Origin: Rhizophagus clarus
Taxonomy: Eukaryota > Glomeromycota > Glomeromycetes > Glomerales > Glomeraceae
Direction of reading: 5' to 3'
NCBI GenBank assembly: GCA_015698045.1
Contig: BLAL01000285.1
Span: 2,232,001 to 2,296,000, forward strand
Length of the DNA stretch: 64,000 nt
Part shown: positions 1 through 11,830 of the stretch, piece by piece
Numbering within the stretch: the first letter of the stretch is position 1
How the letters are laid out: each line of letters opens with the position of its first letter
The notes under the pieces: model-generated
Told to the model about the DNA's origin: nothing
What the model saw: the letters and a program-made list of their open reading frames with translations, nothing else
The model's database searches: none
Made by a program: the position numbers and the translations under genes

Positions 1-55
1 CTTTATAATTCACAACTAAATACAGAAACTTTATTAAATAATATAGTTTGTTGAC

Positions 56-2655
56 TTAGTCATTAAATTTAATGCTTCTTGATAATTTAGTTTTAATTCC
101 GGTTTTCTCACCACCATAAGGTCCCTCTTGCCGAACCACAATTCTTTTAATACTTTTGATCTTTTTCTTGGCTTTGACATATTTATTTCGATGCTTAACG
201 CGCGGATTGCGTTGATCTTTCTTTCGATGTGGAGTAAGACCTTTATTCTTGAGAATCTCATAATTGATCTGTCGTTTAGAACCATCTGGAAGTATTTCTT
301 CTTCATAAACGAATCTGTGAAATAATAAATAATTAAGAGATACATTACTTGTATAATAATATATCGAATTAAGACAAAAAAGAAGAAATAAAACATACTT
401 ATCATTTTTATTATTTTCGATCAACTGTTCATGTTCAAATTTCTTTTCTTTTTTAGCTTTTTTAGTTTTACATACAGTTAAATAAAGCTCGTCATCACCT
501 CCAGTCTCAATATCTTTTGCTATCTTATCATCATCATCATTCCAATCCAGACTATCCAAGTCATCACCGTTATTATGGCTGTTTACTGATTTAATTAAGC
601 TCTTATCCTTATCCTTGTAAGGTATATCAGTATCACCACCAAGACGAATTGCCCTTTCACGCTTAGCTAAATTCTATATTTTAAGTTAATATTAGTCAAT
701 GAAATGATAAAGATTATTTTCTCGAACGTGATAGTAACCTGATCGATCTTTGCAACATAATGTCGCAATGATTTTCTATTTTGTGCCTTATCTTCGGCAT
801 CCACGTCATCTAATACATCCAAATCTCCCAAATCCAGATCTTCCTAAACTTAAAAAAATATTTAATCAAAGTACATATTGTTTAAGAAAATATATCGATT
901 AGACAATACCCGTGTTCGCTTATTTTTCTTCGTGTTCCTGAAGCTTACGAATTCCGGTTCAGTTAATGTATCTGCCACATTTGATGAATCATCATTTTTA
1001 ATATACTCATTTTGAAGTTTGGTCTTATTTGATTTCTCGTTATTTTCTTCATCTAATTTTTTCTCACGCTTGGGCTCTATCGATTCATTTTTTCCCTTTG
1101 ACTTTTTAACTTTATCTTTCTCAAATTTCGAATTAATTCGTTTCTGTAATGGTTGCTCATTAATTATTTCGTCAATTTCTATTTCTACGTATATTAGAAG
1201 AGTTAATACATTTTACATTTATCAGTAATAAATATATAAAAATTCTTTCTAAAACCTTTCTCTACTTTTTCACTCTTATCAATGTGTACATCTGTCTCTA
1301 ATCTATCAATAAATTGTTTAATCGTATCTTCCATTTTACTTTCTAACGTCTCTAATTTGTCCAAGGCTGTTCTGAGATCTACAAGCGCGTCAATCACTGG
1401 ATGTATTCGTAAGTGGCGAGTTCCAGATGATTTTAGGAAAAAATAGAAAGAAATATTGGTCAGATAATTTAACAACGTATGATATTTTATAGACAGAAAT
1501 TTCATTGCCGGATCAAATTTAATGTTTCTCTTCTTGGCCCTGAGTAAAAATAAAATAAATAAACTTAAAAATAGATCTCAATTATCATAATAATCAAATT
1601 ATTCTTACTTCTCCAATATAGGTGCTAATGTATCTTTAAGTTTTGAGAGTTGTTCTTTAAATTCACTTAATAACTCAATCAGTTCGGGTGACTCATCCTG
1701 TAATATTTCTACAATTTCGGATTGTGAAATATTAGAATAATGATCTTTGTTTTTCGATTGTATTTCGCCAGCACTTTTGGGGTAAAAATATTAATATCGA
1801 AAGTTTAACATAATTGAATCGGTAACTTTCGCAAAAAAAAATAAATAAATAAAAAGATAATTTACCATTTTTCAAAAGACACTTTTTGTACCTCTTGATT
1901 AAGTCTTTCCATAAGTTTCTTCTGATTTTCTTTATCCTGAATTTATATAAAAAGAAGAATAAATTAACTTTTATACAAAATTAAGATATATTAATATATA
2001 AAAATGAGTTACCAAATCCATCGCCGATACTGATCCAACTCCAAACCACCTATCATCATCAAAGAAATCTTCTTCAGACATTTTGCTAATTTTTTTCCTC
2101 TGTAATCTCAATGCTTCCTCCTCCTCTTCTTTTGCTCCGTCGAAATCTGATAATTCATCGGCATCATAATAGGTCTTTTTGCGATTACCCCAAGTTTGTG
2201 AATCAAATTCATCAAAATCATTATCAACATCTGAGGACATTAAATCATTTTCTTGATTCTCTCCCTGACTATCTTCTTCGGATGAAGTACCACCAGTCTG
2301 CAAAGCAAATACTTCTTCTTCAGATGATTCGGTTTCGTCTATTATATACAAAGGTGAATAAATGAAATAAAGATAAGCCTAAATAAATTAAAAGTATTTA
2401 CCTTGTTTTTGACTATAATTATTGTCTAATAAAATTTTTCCTCTACTTTCATAATCTATCATTGATTTTTTATTAATAAGTCTATCGTATTCAATTAAAA
2501 ATTCGATAAAATAAATTACATTCATCTTCGGAATCATGCTCAATATCGTCCCACGAAGTTATGGCTTTTATTCTACCAGCTTGATTATCATATCTATCGT
2601 TCCCAGTTTCAATTTGAACTGAAGGTTTATAAGAAGTTTTTTTCTTTCTACCCAT
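56..2655 (-). CDS. SAS10: SAS10/UTP3-like small-subunit processome protein
   Basis: Predicted nucleolar ribosome-biogenesis factor of the Sas10/Utp3 family, whose members bind the U3 snoRNP (small-subunit processome) needed for 18S rRNA processing. Ten exons fit GT..AG junctions: 56-314, 399-673, 739-843, 910-1184, 1256-1539, 1609-1773, 1866-1936, 2013-2338, 2402-2455 and 2520-2655. They sum to 1950 nt, an exact multiple of three (649 aa). The N-terminus is basic (MGRKKK) and followed by long acidic stretches. The middle (exon 1256-1539) has the Sas10/Utp3/C1D helical pattern, with a leucine-rich segment then HPVIDALVDLR. The C-terminus is the most diagnostic part: KNKGLTPHRKK, RNPRVKHR and GPYGGEKTGIK, as in the Sas10 C-terminal domain. 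It is divergent from histone H3. Junctions were placed by eye; the family call is firm. Confidence 0.9.
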
Positions 2656-3373
<718 letters not shown>

Positions 3374-3750
3374 TTATTCAATCGTATAATAGTGATAAAC
3401 GATGATCGTTGAAATGATTAACGAAGTCTTAAACCCTTAATTAAAATCAGGAAATCTTTATTTCTTGACTGTTTATTACTCAAATTACTTTATTGTACAA
3501 AAAACCCTTAATATTTCTAAAATTTAGATCTTCAATAAAATGTGTGTAACTCCAAATAGCTAAAATTTTCATTCGTCATAATGACGTTTATGAAATTTTT
3601 AGTAAACCGATTTTATAAAAGGATACTTGCTTTTTTTTGCCTTTAATTAAAATTGTAAAATTATTGTTTAATCGGAGTAAGCTGATAAAACGTAAAATAA
3701 GATAATACATGAATCAACCCGAAACATTAATCTAATAAATTGGTTTTATT
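3374..3750. other. H3 3' region and spacer
   Basis: A canonical AATAAA at 3534-3539 lies 161 bp after the H3 stop, suggesting an ordinary polyadenylated histone transcript. No stem-loop type histone 3' end was noticed. The rest is A+T-rich leader of the next gene. Confidence 0.5.
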
Positions 3751-6494
3751 ATGACTTCTCAACAAAATTTGATGAATGATTTTTCACCAATTCAATCAAA
3801 TTCGTCAAAAATAGAGAATACAATTGAGGGGAGTAGTGAGAATAGAACAATCACCATTAATGTAGGCAATGGTGACAAATCAAATCAAAAACGTGTCTTA
3901 ACGACACAAGAAATAAGTAGAACTTTTCGCATAATGGCTTATCGTAAATCCGAAAGACAAATTAGAGGTCGATATCGAAGACGATCATATATAAGACTAT
4001 TTTGGTTTATAATGTTTATGTTGGTATTCTTATCACTGATCGGAGCTGGAATTGGTGGTTCATTAAGTAAGTTAATTTACCATTAATAGAATGATTTGTT
4101 TCACACAATATTAAAACCTTTGCAGAAAATGTTAGTACATGGGAAAGGTGGCCAGAATTCGTGACTTTTGTTATTGCATTTACGATAATTATGTACGTTT
4201 ATTATAAGGTTAGTGGGCCTCTGATATATCATTATAAGGATCGCCGTAATTTAATAAACTTTGCTGTTTTAATTCGTAGATAACTGAGATTGTAAGATGG
4301 TGTTTCTATTGGTAAGTATTCCTTATATGATTTTAAATTTAATTTCTTATATAATAATAAATTAAATAAATAATAATTCTTTCGTCAAATAGGTTAGCGA
4401 TTGCTACCATAATTCTTTTGATTATAAACAAAGGTTCACTTGTTTCTGGAGGCGAAGGTTTTGCGTCAACGCCCGAGACACGCACCTTGATAATAGTTCT
4501 CGCTGCTGTTGAAGGCTTGACATTATTTATTTGGATCGTTGTTCGATACGTTTATCCGCGCATTGTTAAGAATGCTAAGTGGCTGAACACAATATGGTGG
4601 TGGAGAATAAAGCAAGAGAGTGATGTACATGTTCATGGAAAAGATGCTGTTGGATGTTTCAGATATTTAGCTTGGGAAAGTTATAGTCTTTGGTTCCGAC
4701 ATGGAGCTGTGACTTATATTGGTGAAGTTAATGCTAATGGGCGACCTCACGGACATGGTGAATGGGTTGATGATTCATTCGATGGAGAATGTTTAAAAGG
4801 TAAATGTTGTAAAATATTTTCGCATTTTTAAATTATTCAATTTAACATTTTATATAAATATTTTGTTTCTTTTAGGCGTTTGGGATGGTAAAAGAAAAAA
4901 ATATATATATATTTTATAATATCATATTGGTAACTCTAGGCCTTTATATTAAAATATTTTTACTTGATAATATTAGATGGTGTACCTATTGGACCCTTTC
5001 AGTCAAGAGGTTCGGGCACAGGGGACGCGTTTCACGCAGTTCGAGTTGGACTTGTAAAAAATAGCCATACTCCATGGGATGAATGGAGATTTTTTCCTAG
5101 GCCTTATCAAAGCGGATTAGATATAGCAGTTGCTTCTGTTGAGTGCTCTGTTTCTGGCAAATATCTTAAAAATCTTCCACGTTCTATGTTAATCTTATCA
5201 CCGAGATCACGGGATTCCAGGGATGAAGAAACAAACAAACCGATAATCGAACATTGCTTGAAGAATTTAATGACATTTGCTTCTGTCATGGAACCTGATT
5301 TTGGTGTTGAGGATGCGACGCAATCATCAGTAATCATTAGGGCAGAGAATGATGGATTTGTAATTACCGGATTTTACCCCGTTAACACAATGGTTTCGTG
5401 CGATGAGGTAATTGTAAGAAGAGTTCCTAAGAAAAACGACAGTGTGCATTCTAAGATTGAATACACTCTTGAAATAGACGGTTGGAGACCATCTGTCACA
5501 TCTTCGTTGTCTAATTCGTCAGAATGTTTGAAAGGCTCAATGGTAACTTTATTCGTGTCTTTTATAAATATTTAAAAATGATTTTAATTGAATTATGCAC
5601 TTTTCATTAGGAATGTATCATTTTCATACATGGGTTTAACTGCCCGTCTAAATTTGCCATGGAAACACTCGGACAATTTCTTGCATTAGGCGACTTCCCC
5701 AGTTACATAAAACCATTTGTATTCTCGCCACCTGGTGCGAATTCTTTATGGTATTTTGGAGTCAAGGAACAAGCATCTTCAGAACCAGCGATCAATGGTA
5801 AATAATTTCTTATGAACATTTACGTTTTTCTGTTTAACTCACATATAGGAATAATTTAGATTTTAGGATATTTTTACAAGATCTTCGAGATGCAGGCTTT
5901 CACGCTGTACATATATTAAGTCATTCGATGGGTAGTATATTAACACTTCAGTATGTAAAGGCGTTTGAAGGAATATTTCGAGTAAGAAATTCTCTAGACG
6001 AGAATATGAGGGACACTAATAAACATTCAGAGAATGAAGGATCATATAGAACATTAATGAAGCTTTCGACGCTTACTTTACTTAATCCTGACGCGCCTTT
6101 AAAACAATTTATTAGCAAAGGTTATTCTGGACTAAATAGGTATTGTGATCATATTACAATATATTCAAATGCGAGAGATTTTGCATTAAAAATAAGTGAA
6201 ATACTTGGGCGTGAAAAATGTTTAGGAAGACAAACAAGTGATTTGCATTATGACGGAAAATTAATGAATGTTGATTTAATTGATACAACGCAATTGGATG
6301 TTAACATACACAAGGTTAGGCATAATTTTTTTAATTTGAATAGATTATTGGTTGATGACTTACGGGATATCATAGTAATTAAAAGAAGAGCAAGAGAAAG
6401 AAGATTAAGACTGAGTAGAAAAGCAAGAGGTGTTGGATTGGAAGGCATTGTTTATACTTTTTTGGTTGCACCAAGCTATGTTGTTAACAAGTAA
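3751..6494 (+). CDS. Four-TM membrane protein with MORN-like segment and DUF900-type alpha/beta hydrolase
   Basis: Eight exons (3751-4066, 4126-4208, 4280-4311, 4393-4799, 4876-4887, 4977-5542, 5611-5797, 5860-6494) sum to 2238 nt, giving 745 aa. Order: a polar N-terminus, four hydrophobic segments (ends of exons 1 and 2, start of exon 4, then VLAAVEGLTLFIWIVVRYVY), a MORN-like stretch (YIGEVNANGRPHGHGEW), a 200-residue linker domain, then an alpha/beta hydrolase. Hydrolase landmarks are FIHGFN (oxyanion strand), nucleophile elbow LSHSMGS, an NPDAPL acid region, and a late His in RHNFFNLNRLL. These match the DUF900/COG4782 esterase family, so the triad looks complete. It is probably a membrane-anchored esterase or lipase of unknown substrate. 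Exon 5 is only 12 nt but is needed to join the frame. Confidence 0.82.
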
Positions 6495-6761
6495 TATTTG
6501 CGCGACAAAATAACAATAATAATTTTGTGTGTTATATGATCACAAGCCTTATAATCTTGACTGAAATAAGCGAAATAAGCTTAGAGAAAAGGTTTTGAAA
6601 AGCAAATTATCGCACCTTTTTATATAATAAACTACGTACTAAAACTAGGTTTTTTATATTTTCACCGGTACTGTATATATTCTTTATAAAGGAAAGCTCT
6701 TTAGGACTTTTTTTTTTTTATCAGAAACACTACTATTAATTAATATTTACGGATCCGAAAA

Positions 6762-7971
6762 TTATTCCCAAAATATATTATTTGTATAAATTGATTCTAA
6801 AAATTTTCGCTCATTTATATCTTTGGAAAGAGTAGATCTAGTACCAGCGTACTTCAAGATCACATCAACTTGCCTTTTGGATAACCCTCTTTCTTCACCA
6901 AATTTACTAAATATTTGTATCCAAACTTCAGGAGGAACTTTCATTAAAACGTTACAATTAAGATTATTTAATAGAAAAATTCTCGCTTTACTTACTAATT
7001 CAATCATAGCGGCCGTATTGGGGGAATCAAATAAACAATTTTGTTGAAGATTTTTTACAATTCTTGAAAACATTTGGTTCTTCTTTTCATCTAAAGATGT
7101 AAGAACAGATTTTTGATAATTAAGATTTGATGATGCTGATGATGAGTTTCGTAATTGTAAACCTTTAGTATTAAAATGGACACAAATTAATTTCGTATTA
7201 TGTAATAAAGCTTTGTCTATTTTTTCTAAAAATTCTAAAGAAACTACAGAATTTTGTTGAGTCAAATCAACAGATTTCAAAGTCTTGTTTATCATGAATA
7301 TATCGGCCATGGCACATAAACCCTTGTTCCCAAAATCATTGTTATCCAACGTTAAATTTTTTATGGAACGGTTTTTCTTTAAAGCCTCGACAATAAATGA
7401 AATACCACCATCATTAATCTTGGTATTACCTAAAATTAATTCAACAATAGTATTGTTACTTTTAATTAATTTTGCAATTGATTTTGATCCTTCATTACCA
7501 ACTTGATTAACCAACTTGATTAAATCTTAAAGCAATTTTTCTTACAGGGCAATTAAATTCTAATATTTGATTAATCGTGATATCAATCTCTTGTTGACTT
7601 AACATTCTTCTAGAAAGAGTTATATCGATAGCGTTACATTCTTTTGGTTTGTGTCCAACTTCGTAGCAGGTTGAGCAAATTGTTGGTAATTTAAATCTGT
7701 AAACTGATCCAGGATTTCTTGTCGTATCTCCTGATACTAAATATTCATTACGACGACGAGATAAATGAACTAATAAATCATTTAATGAATCAAGTTTAGA
7801 AAATCCTTCATAACGAAAAGTAAATCTTCCACTGTGTCTAAAGTATCGTAGATATGAAATTGTTTGCCATGATAATAATGATGTTAGAAGTTGTCCATTT
7901 AACGTTGAATTGTGAAGTGTTATAGGATATTCCTTGGGTTTTGCTGTCGTCGATGACAATGTACGAGCCAT
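6762..7971 (-). pseudogene. LRR protein with CCHC zinc knuckle, broken by a 13-bp duplication
   Basis: The upstream part (7507-7971) runs from MARTLSSTTAKPKEYP through a CX2CX4HX4C zinc-knuckle motif (CSTCYEVGHKPKEC) and ends KIALRFNQVG-stop. The downstream part (6762-7514) resumes NQVGNEGSKSIAKLIKSNN and continues as NLR-type leucine-rich repeats (about 28-residue period, L..L.L..N pattern), ending NNIFWE. A perfect 13-bp tandem duplication (7498-7510 and 7511-7523) sits exactly at the break; without one copy the repeat pattern is continuous. The gene is therefore either a very young pseudogene or carries an assembly error or polymorphism. Base composition and codon use look like the functional neighbours. 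Function is unknown; LRRs suggest protein binding and the knuckle suggests nucleic-acid or protein contact. Confidence 0.72.
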
Positions 7972-8127
7972 AAAATTTTACAATCAAAAATAATTTGATG
8001 GTCATTTTATACGACTGCGATCACGAAATTATATAGAACCGATTAGCATTTTATTTTAATTTAAAATATTTAAAATACAACATTTTTTCTGTATTAAAAT
8101 TCAAAATTGACGTAATCATTAATATCA

Positions 8128-10302
8128 CTAAAAAATTTTACCCAAATAAAGAGAAGCTGCAAATTTTAATCCCGTATGAAGTAAAGGTATAAGAGATTGA
8201 ATGATTTGTACCCAATCTTCCTTTTTTTGTTTGATTTTTTTAAGCTCTTTTTTTAATGATTCAATCTCTCTTTCTTTTTCGCTATTTAGTAAAGTTAATG
8301 CTAATTCACGATCAAAATTAGCTCGTTCTAATACATCAATATTTGTAATTTTTTGTTTTTCAATATTTTCGTCTATTTCTTTAATTTTGTTCAAAAGTTG
8401 TCTTTTTATCTCCTCGTACTCAACTTGTATTTTTTCCATTTTAATCTTCGTTTCTTTTTCATTCGCGGAAAATTCTAAATATTTTTGTTCAGATTCTTGC
8501 ACTGATTTGATTTGTTCGGCTAATTCATTTTTGAGAATTCCAATTGATTTTAACGTTGTGATTGCATCTTGATACTCGTCGGATTTAAACTTTGCCATTA
8601 CCCTTTCTGTTTCAGGACAGTCCTCAATTAGAGTATCTATCACTTCTCTCTCAAAAATCGCAATCGCATCATCAAACTCGTCTTGATCCTTTCAAAAGTT
8701 TATCGCAAGTTAGAATTCTATATTATTTTCTTAAAAAAAAAAAAATAAAATAAAAAAATAATATATATATATATTTACTTTAAAGAAATTATCAGCAGAG
8801 AGGCGCACTTTTACATTATTTTCCCACAATTTTTTAGCCAATTCCATGTTATATTCATATAAAGCTTCTGAATTTGATTTACGAAACTTTTCGAATTGCT
8901 CATTAATCGAGTTATTTAGTTCATTTTCATATTGTCTTATCTGTATACTATCTCCTATAATTCTTTTGAAAAATTCTTTTTCAACTTGGTTAAAAATTTC
9001 CAGATGAATTTCGTTAAAAACTTTCCAATTGAATACATCAACATATAAGTTATTATCATCTCCTTCTTTGTCTTTATTTAATTTTTTGTTCATATATGAA
9101 GTATACATCTGAACACACTCTTTAATAGATCTTTGTGCAACGTATTCAACAACAGAATCATATTCACTTGGAATTGATAACTGTATGTTTGAAGTATCGT
9201 TTAATTTTTCGACGCAATCTTGAAGAAATTTCGTTAATGACAATCCTGTCATAGTGCAGGATCCAATATATTTTGGTGCTGAAGTAGATAAAACGTTATT
9301 AACTGCACGAGTCACTTCAGTAACAAATTCTGGTTGTAATTTTGCTGTCGGTAATTTATCCAAATTTTGCAATTGATTCCGATCCGCCATAGGGATCTAT
9401 GATATACGAAAAATAACTTTTTTTAAAAAAAAAACACATCTTTAATTTATGTTGTACGATACGCTACCGGAATCCCAAACACGTCGAAATCTGAGAAATA
9501 TTTTTTAATTCCTTCCGCAGCTAAATAATGAAATAAATTAATTCGCTAAAATCATGACCTTTTTATTCTCTTTCTAATTCACATACCTCGTTCGTTTACG
9601 GAATTTAGTCTGTCTAAAAAGTAATCCTTAAAACTTTCAGGATTTTTCAACATGAAGTCTCGTAATAGTACGACCATTCTAGGTAAAAACTTATAATCTG
9701 GGGGTGGCACAATAAATTTTGTTAAATCGGTCATTAAAAATAATTTTCCGATATCGTCTTTACCAACGACACCATTTAAATTATAAATAAACGTTGATGA
9801 AATTGATAAACATAATACAAATAATTTAGTTGCCCATTGTTGATTTTGTTTTGGGTCATCAATTCCTTCACAATCTAATATAATCACTTTTTTTCCCTGA
9901 TAATCAAATGGTTTACTCCACATATAGATTCCTTGTGTACACCTATCGACCGTTGAACCCAACATAAATCCATCATGTCTACCGTGCAACACATTGGCGA
10001 ACCATGATTTCCCTCTACGATACGATCCAACTATTAAAATATTTTAATAGCGGGTTAATAAGTTAGTGACTTCCTAAAATTATGTGCGATACAATAATTA
10101 TAAATAAATCGCATGATATCTCACCAACGGAAATAATTGCAACAGGTCCGTCAATTTCTCTAATGATATCTAAGGCTTCTTCATTGACGATTATTTCCCC
10201 GAATTCATTACTGTTTTTTTCATTCTCAATATAATTTAAAAGTTGAATTGGGTTCCCTTCACGAAATGGAATTCCTTCTCCAAACACATTCTCAAATTCC
10301 AT
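8128..10302 (-). CDS. Guanylate-binding-protein (GBP/atlastin)-like large GTPase
   Basis: Five exons (10125-10302, 9587-10030, 9468-9520, 8779-9396, 8128-8688) total 1854 nt, giving 617 aa. The N-terminal GBP-type GTPase domain shows P-loop GSYRRGKS (about residues 61-68), switch region GSTVDRCTQGIYMW, DCEG (G3) and the RD-type G4 motif in VVLLRDF. A helical domain follows (exons 3-4). The last exon is a long coiled coil ending in a hydrophobic stretch (SLIPLLHTGLKFAASLYLG) that could be a membrane anchor. Members of this dynamin-superfamily clade hydrolyse GTP and act on membranes; animal GBPs act in immunity and atlastins fuse ER tubules. Which role applies here is not visible. The start at 10302 gives the full G domain. 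Confidence 0.85.
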
Positions 10303-10989
10303 GTTTATTTTATATAGATAAAAAAATATACACAGTATATACAATATATATTTGATAGTTTATGAAGAAAAAGTGAAAACTGCTCAATTCTCACAAACAG
10401 CCAACAATCAACTAAAAATTTTCCCAATGGGGCTGAAAATAACGCAACCAAAATTACAGGGGTTAAAAAGGTCATGTAAGACTTTTTTCAATATCATTTT
10501 CAGTTTTTTTTTGCATATTTATTATTTATTATGAAAAAAAAAATTATAAAAAAAAGGAAATTACATTATTTTTCATGTTAAAAACATTTTTTATTTAAGA
10601 GCTTTTGCCTTAGAAAATTAGCAATTAAAAAAAATCTCATTTTTTTCAGTTTTGTAATTATATAAAGATTAACAAATTTAAATACCTCCCCACCCTATAA
10701 AAAATTTTATAAATTTAATATTTTAAATTATTAGCTAATTTTATTGGCTAATTTTTATTTTTTGTAAAAATAAAAAAAAAAACAAAAATAAATTTTATTT
10801 ATAAGTTAAACTAATACTAAAAGTTATACATTTATAATAATTAACAATTATTTATTCAAATGTAGTTTTATTAAATTTTATAGATATATAATAGTTAACA
10901 GTCCAAATTTCTAAGTAAAGAATAATATAATATTAACTAGAATTCTAATTTGGTTCAGTTTAGCTTTTGACTAAAACTGATACCAATTT
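10303..10989. other. A+T-rich upstream region of the GBP-like gene
   Basis: Homopolymer A and T runs with no coding frame that looks like a gene. The first 60 bp upstream of the GBP start is the likely promoter or leader, but no clear TATA or CCAAT element stands out. Confidence 0.4.
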
Positions 10990-11830
10990 CTAAAGAAAAA
11001 ATAAGAAGAAAAATGTTATTAATATTCCCAATTAAAAAAAAATATTTTTCTCTTCCTTTCCATTCAACTTACTTTATCTTATTATTCAAGAAATCATGTT
11101 TTTAAAGAAAAAAGAAGAGAGGGAATATCAGTAAAGTTCCTGATTCAAAAAAAATCGCTTCTTCTCTTCCATTTTACTTATTATTCATATTCATCTCAAA
11201 GTCTGGTATTCAAGAGGTACAATCAAGAGTCCTTAAAGAAAAAAAAGAAAAAATGTCAGTAATATTTTCAATTAAATAAGAATCTTTTCCTTCCTACTTC
11301 CATTCAACTTACTGCTCATTTACTATCCAAAAAACTATATCCTTAAAGAAAAAAAAAGAAAAGGATCATTATTAATATTTCTAATTTAAAGAAACAAATT
11401 CTTCTTCACCATTTTTTCATTCAATTTACTGTTCATCATATTCCAAAGTCTAGTATTTAAAAGCTGCAATCAAGAATTCCTAAAAATAAAAAAGAAAATA
11501 TTAGTAAAGTTTTCAATCAAAAAAAGAATTTTCTCATCCGCTTCTATTCAATTTACTGCTACCCTAATTATCTAAAAAGCTATAACCTTAAAGAAGAAAA
11601 AATAAAGGATTATTTTCAATTTAAAAAATCTCCTTTCCTTCCCATTCAATTTAATATTCATCTTATTACCCAAGAAGCTATATCCTTAAAAAAAAAGAAA
11701 TAGAACATTATTAATATTTCTAATTCAAAAAGAAAAATCCTCACATACTTTCATTTTATTTACATTTTCATGTCAGGTATTCAAGAAACCAAATTTCAAG
11801 TATTTTCAAGTCCAAAAGGCATCCCTGAAC
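10990..11830. repeat. Degenerate long-period tandem repeat (about 100-135 bp units)
   Basis: About seven diverged units, each starting with an A/G-rich run (AAAGAAAAAA-like), then TATTAATATT or TCAGTAAAGTT, a purine run, TCTTCCTTTCCATTCAA, CTTACT, and an ending CTATATCCTTAAAG or CAATCAAGAATCC. Unit starts are near 10993, 11104, 11237, 11348, 11485, 11593 and 11692. Spacings of roughly 111, 133, 111, 137, 108 and 99 bp suggest two unit types alternating. Confidence 0.6.
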
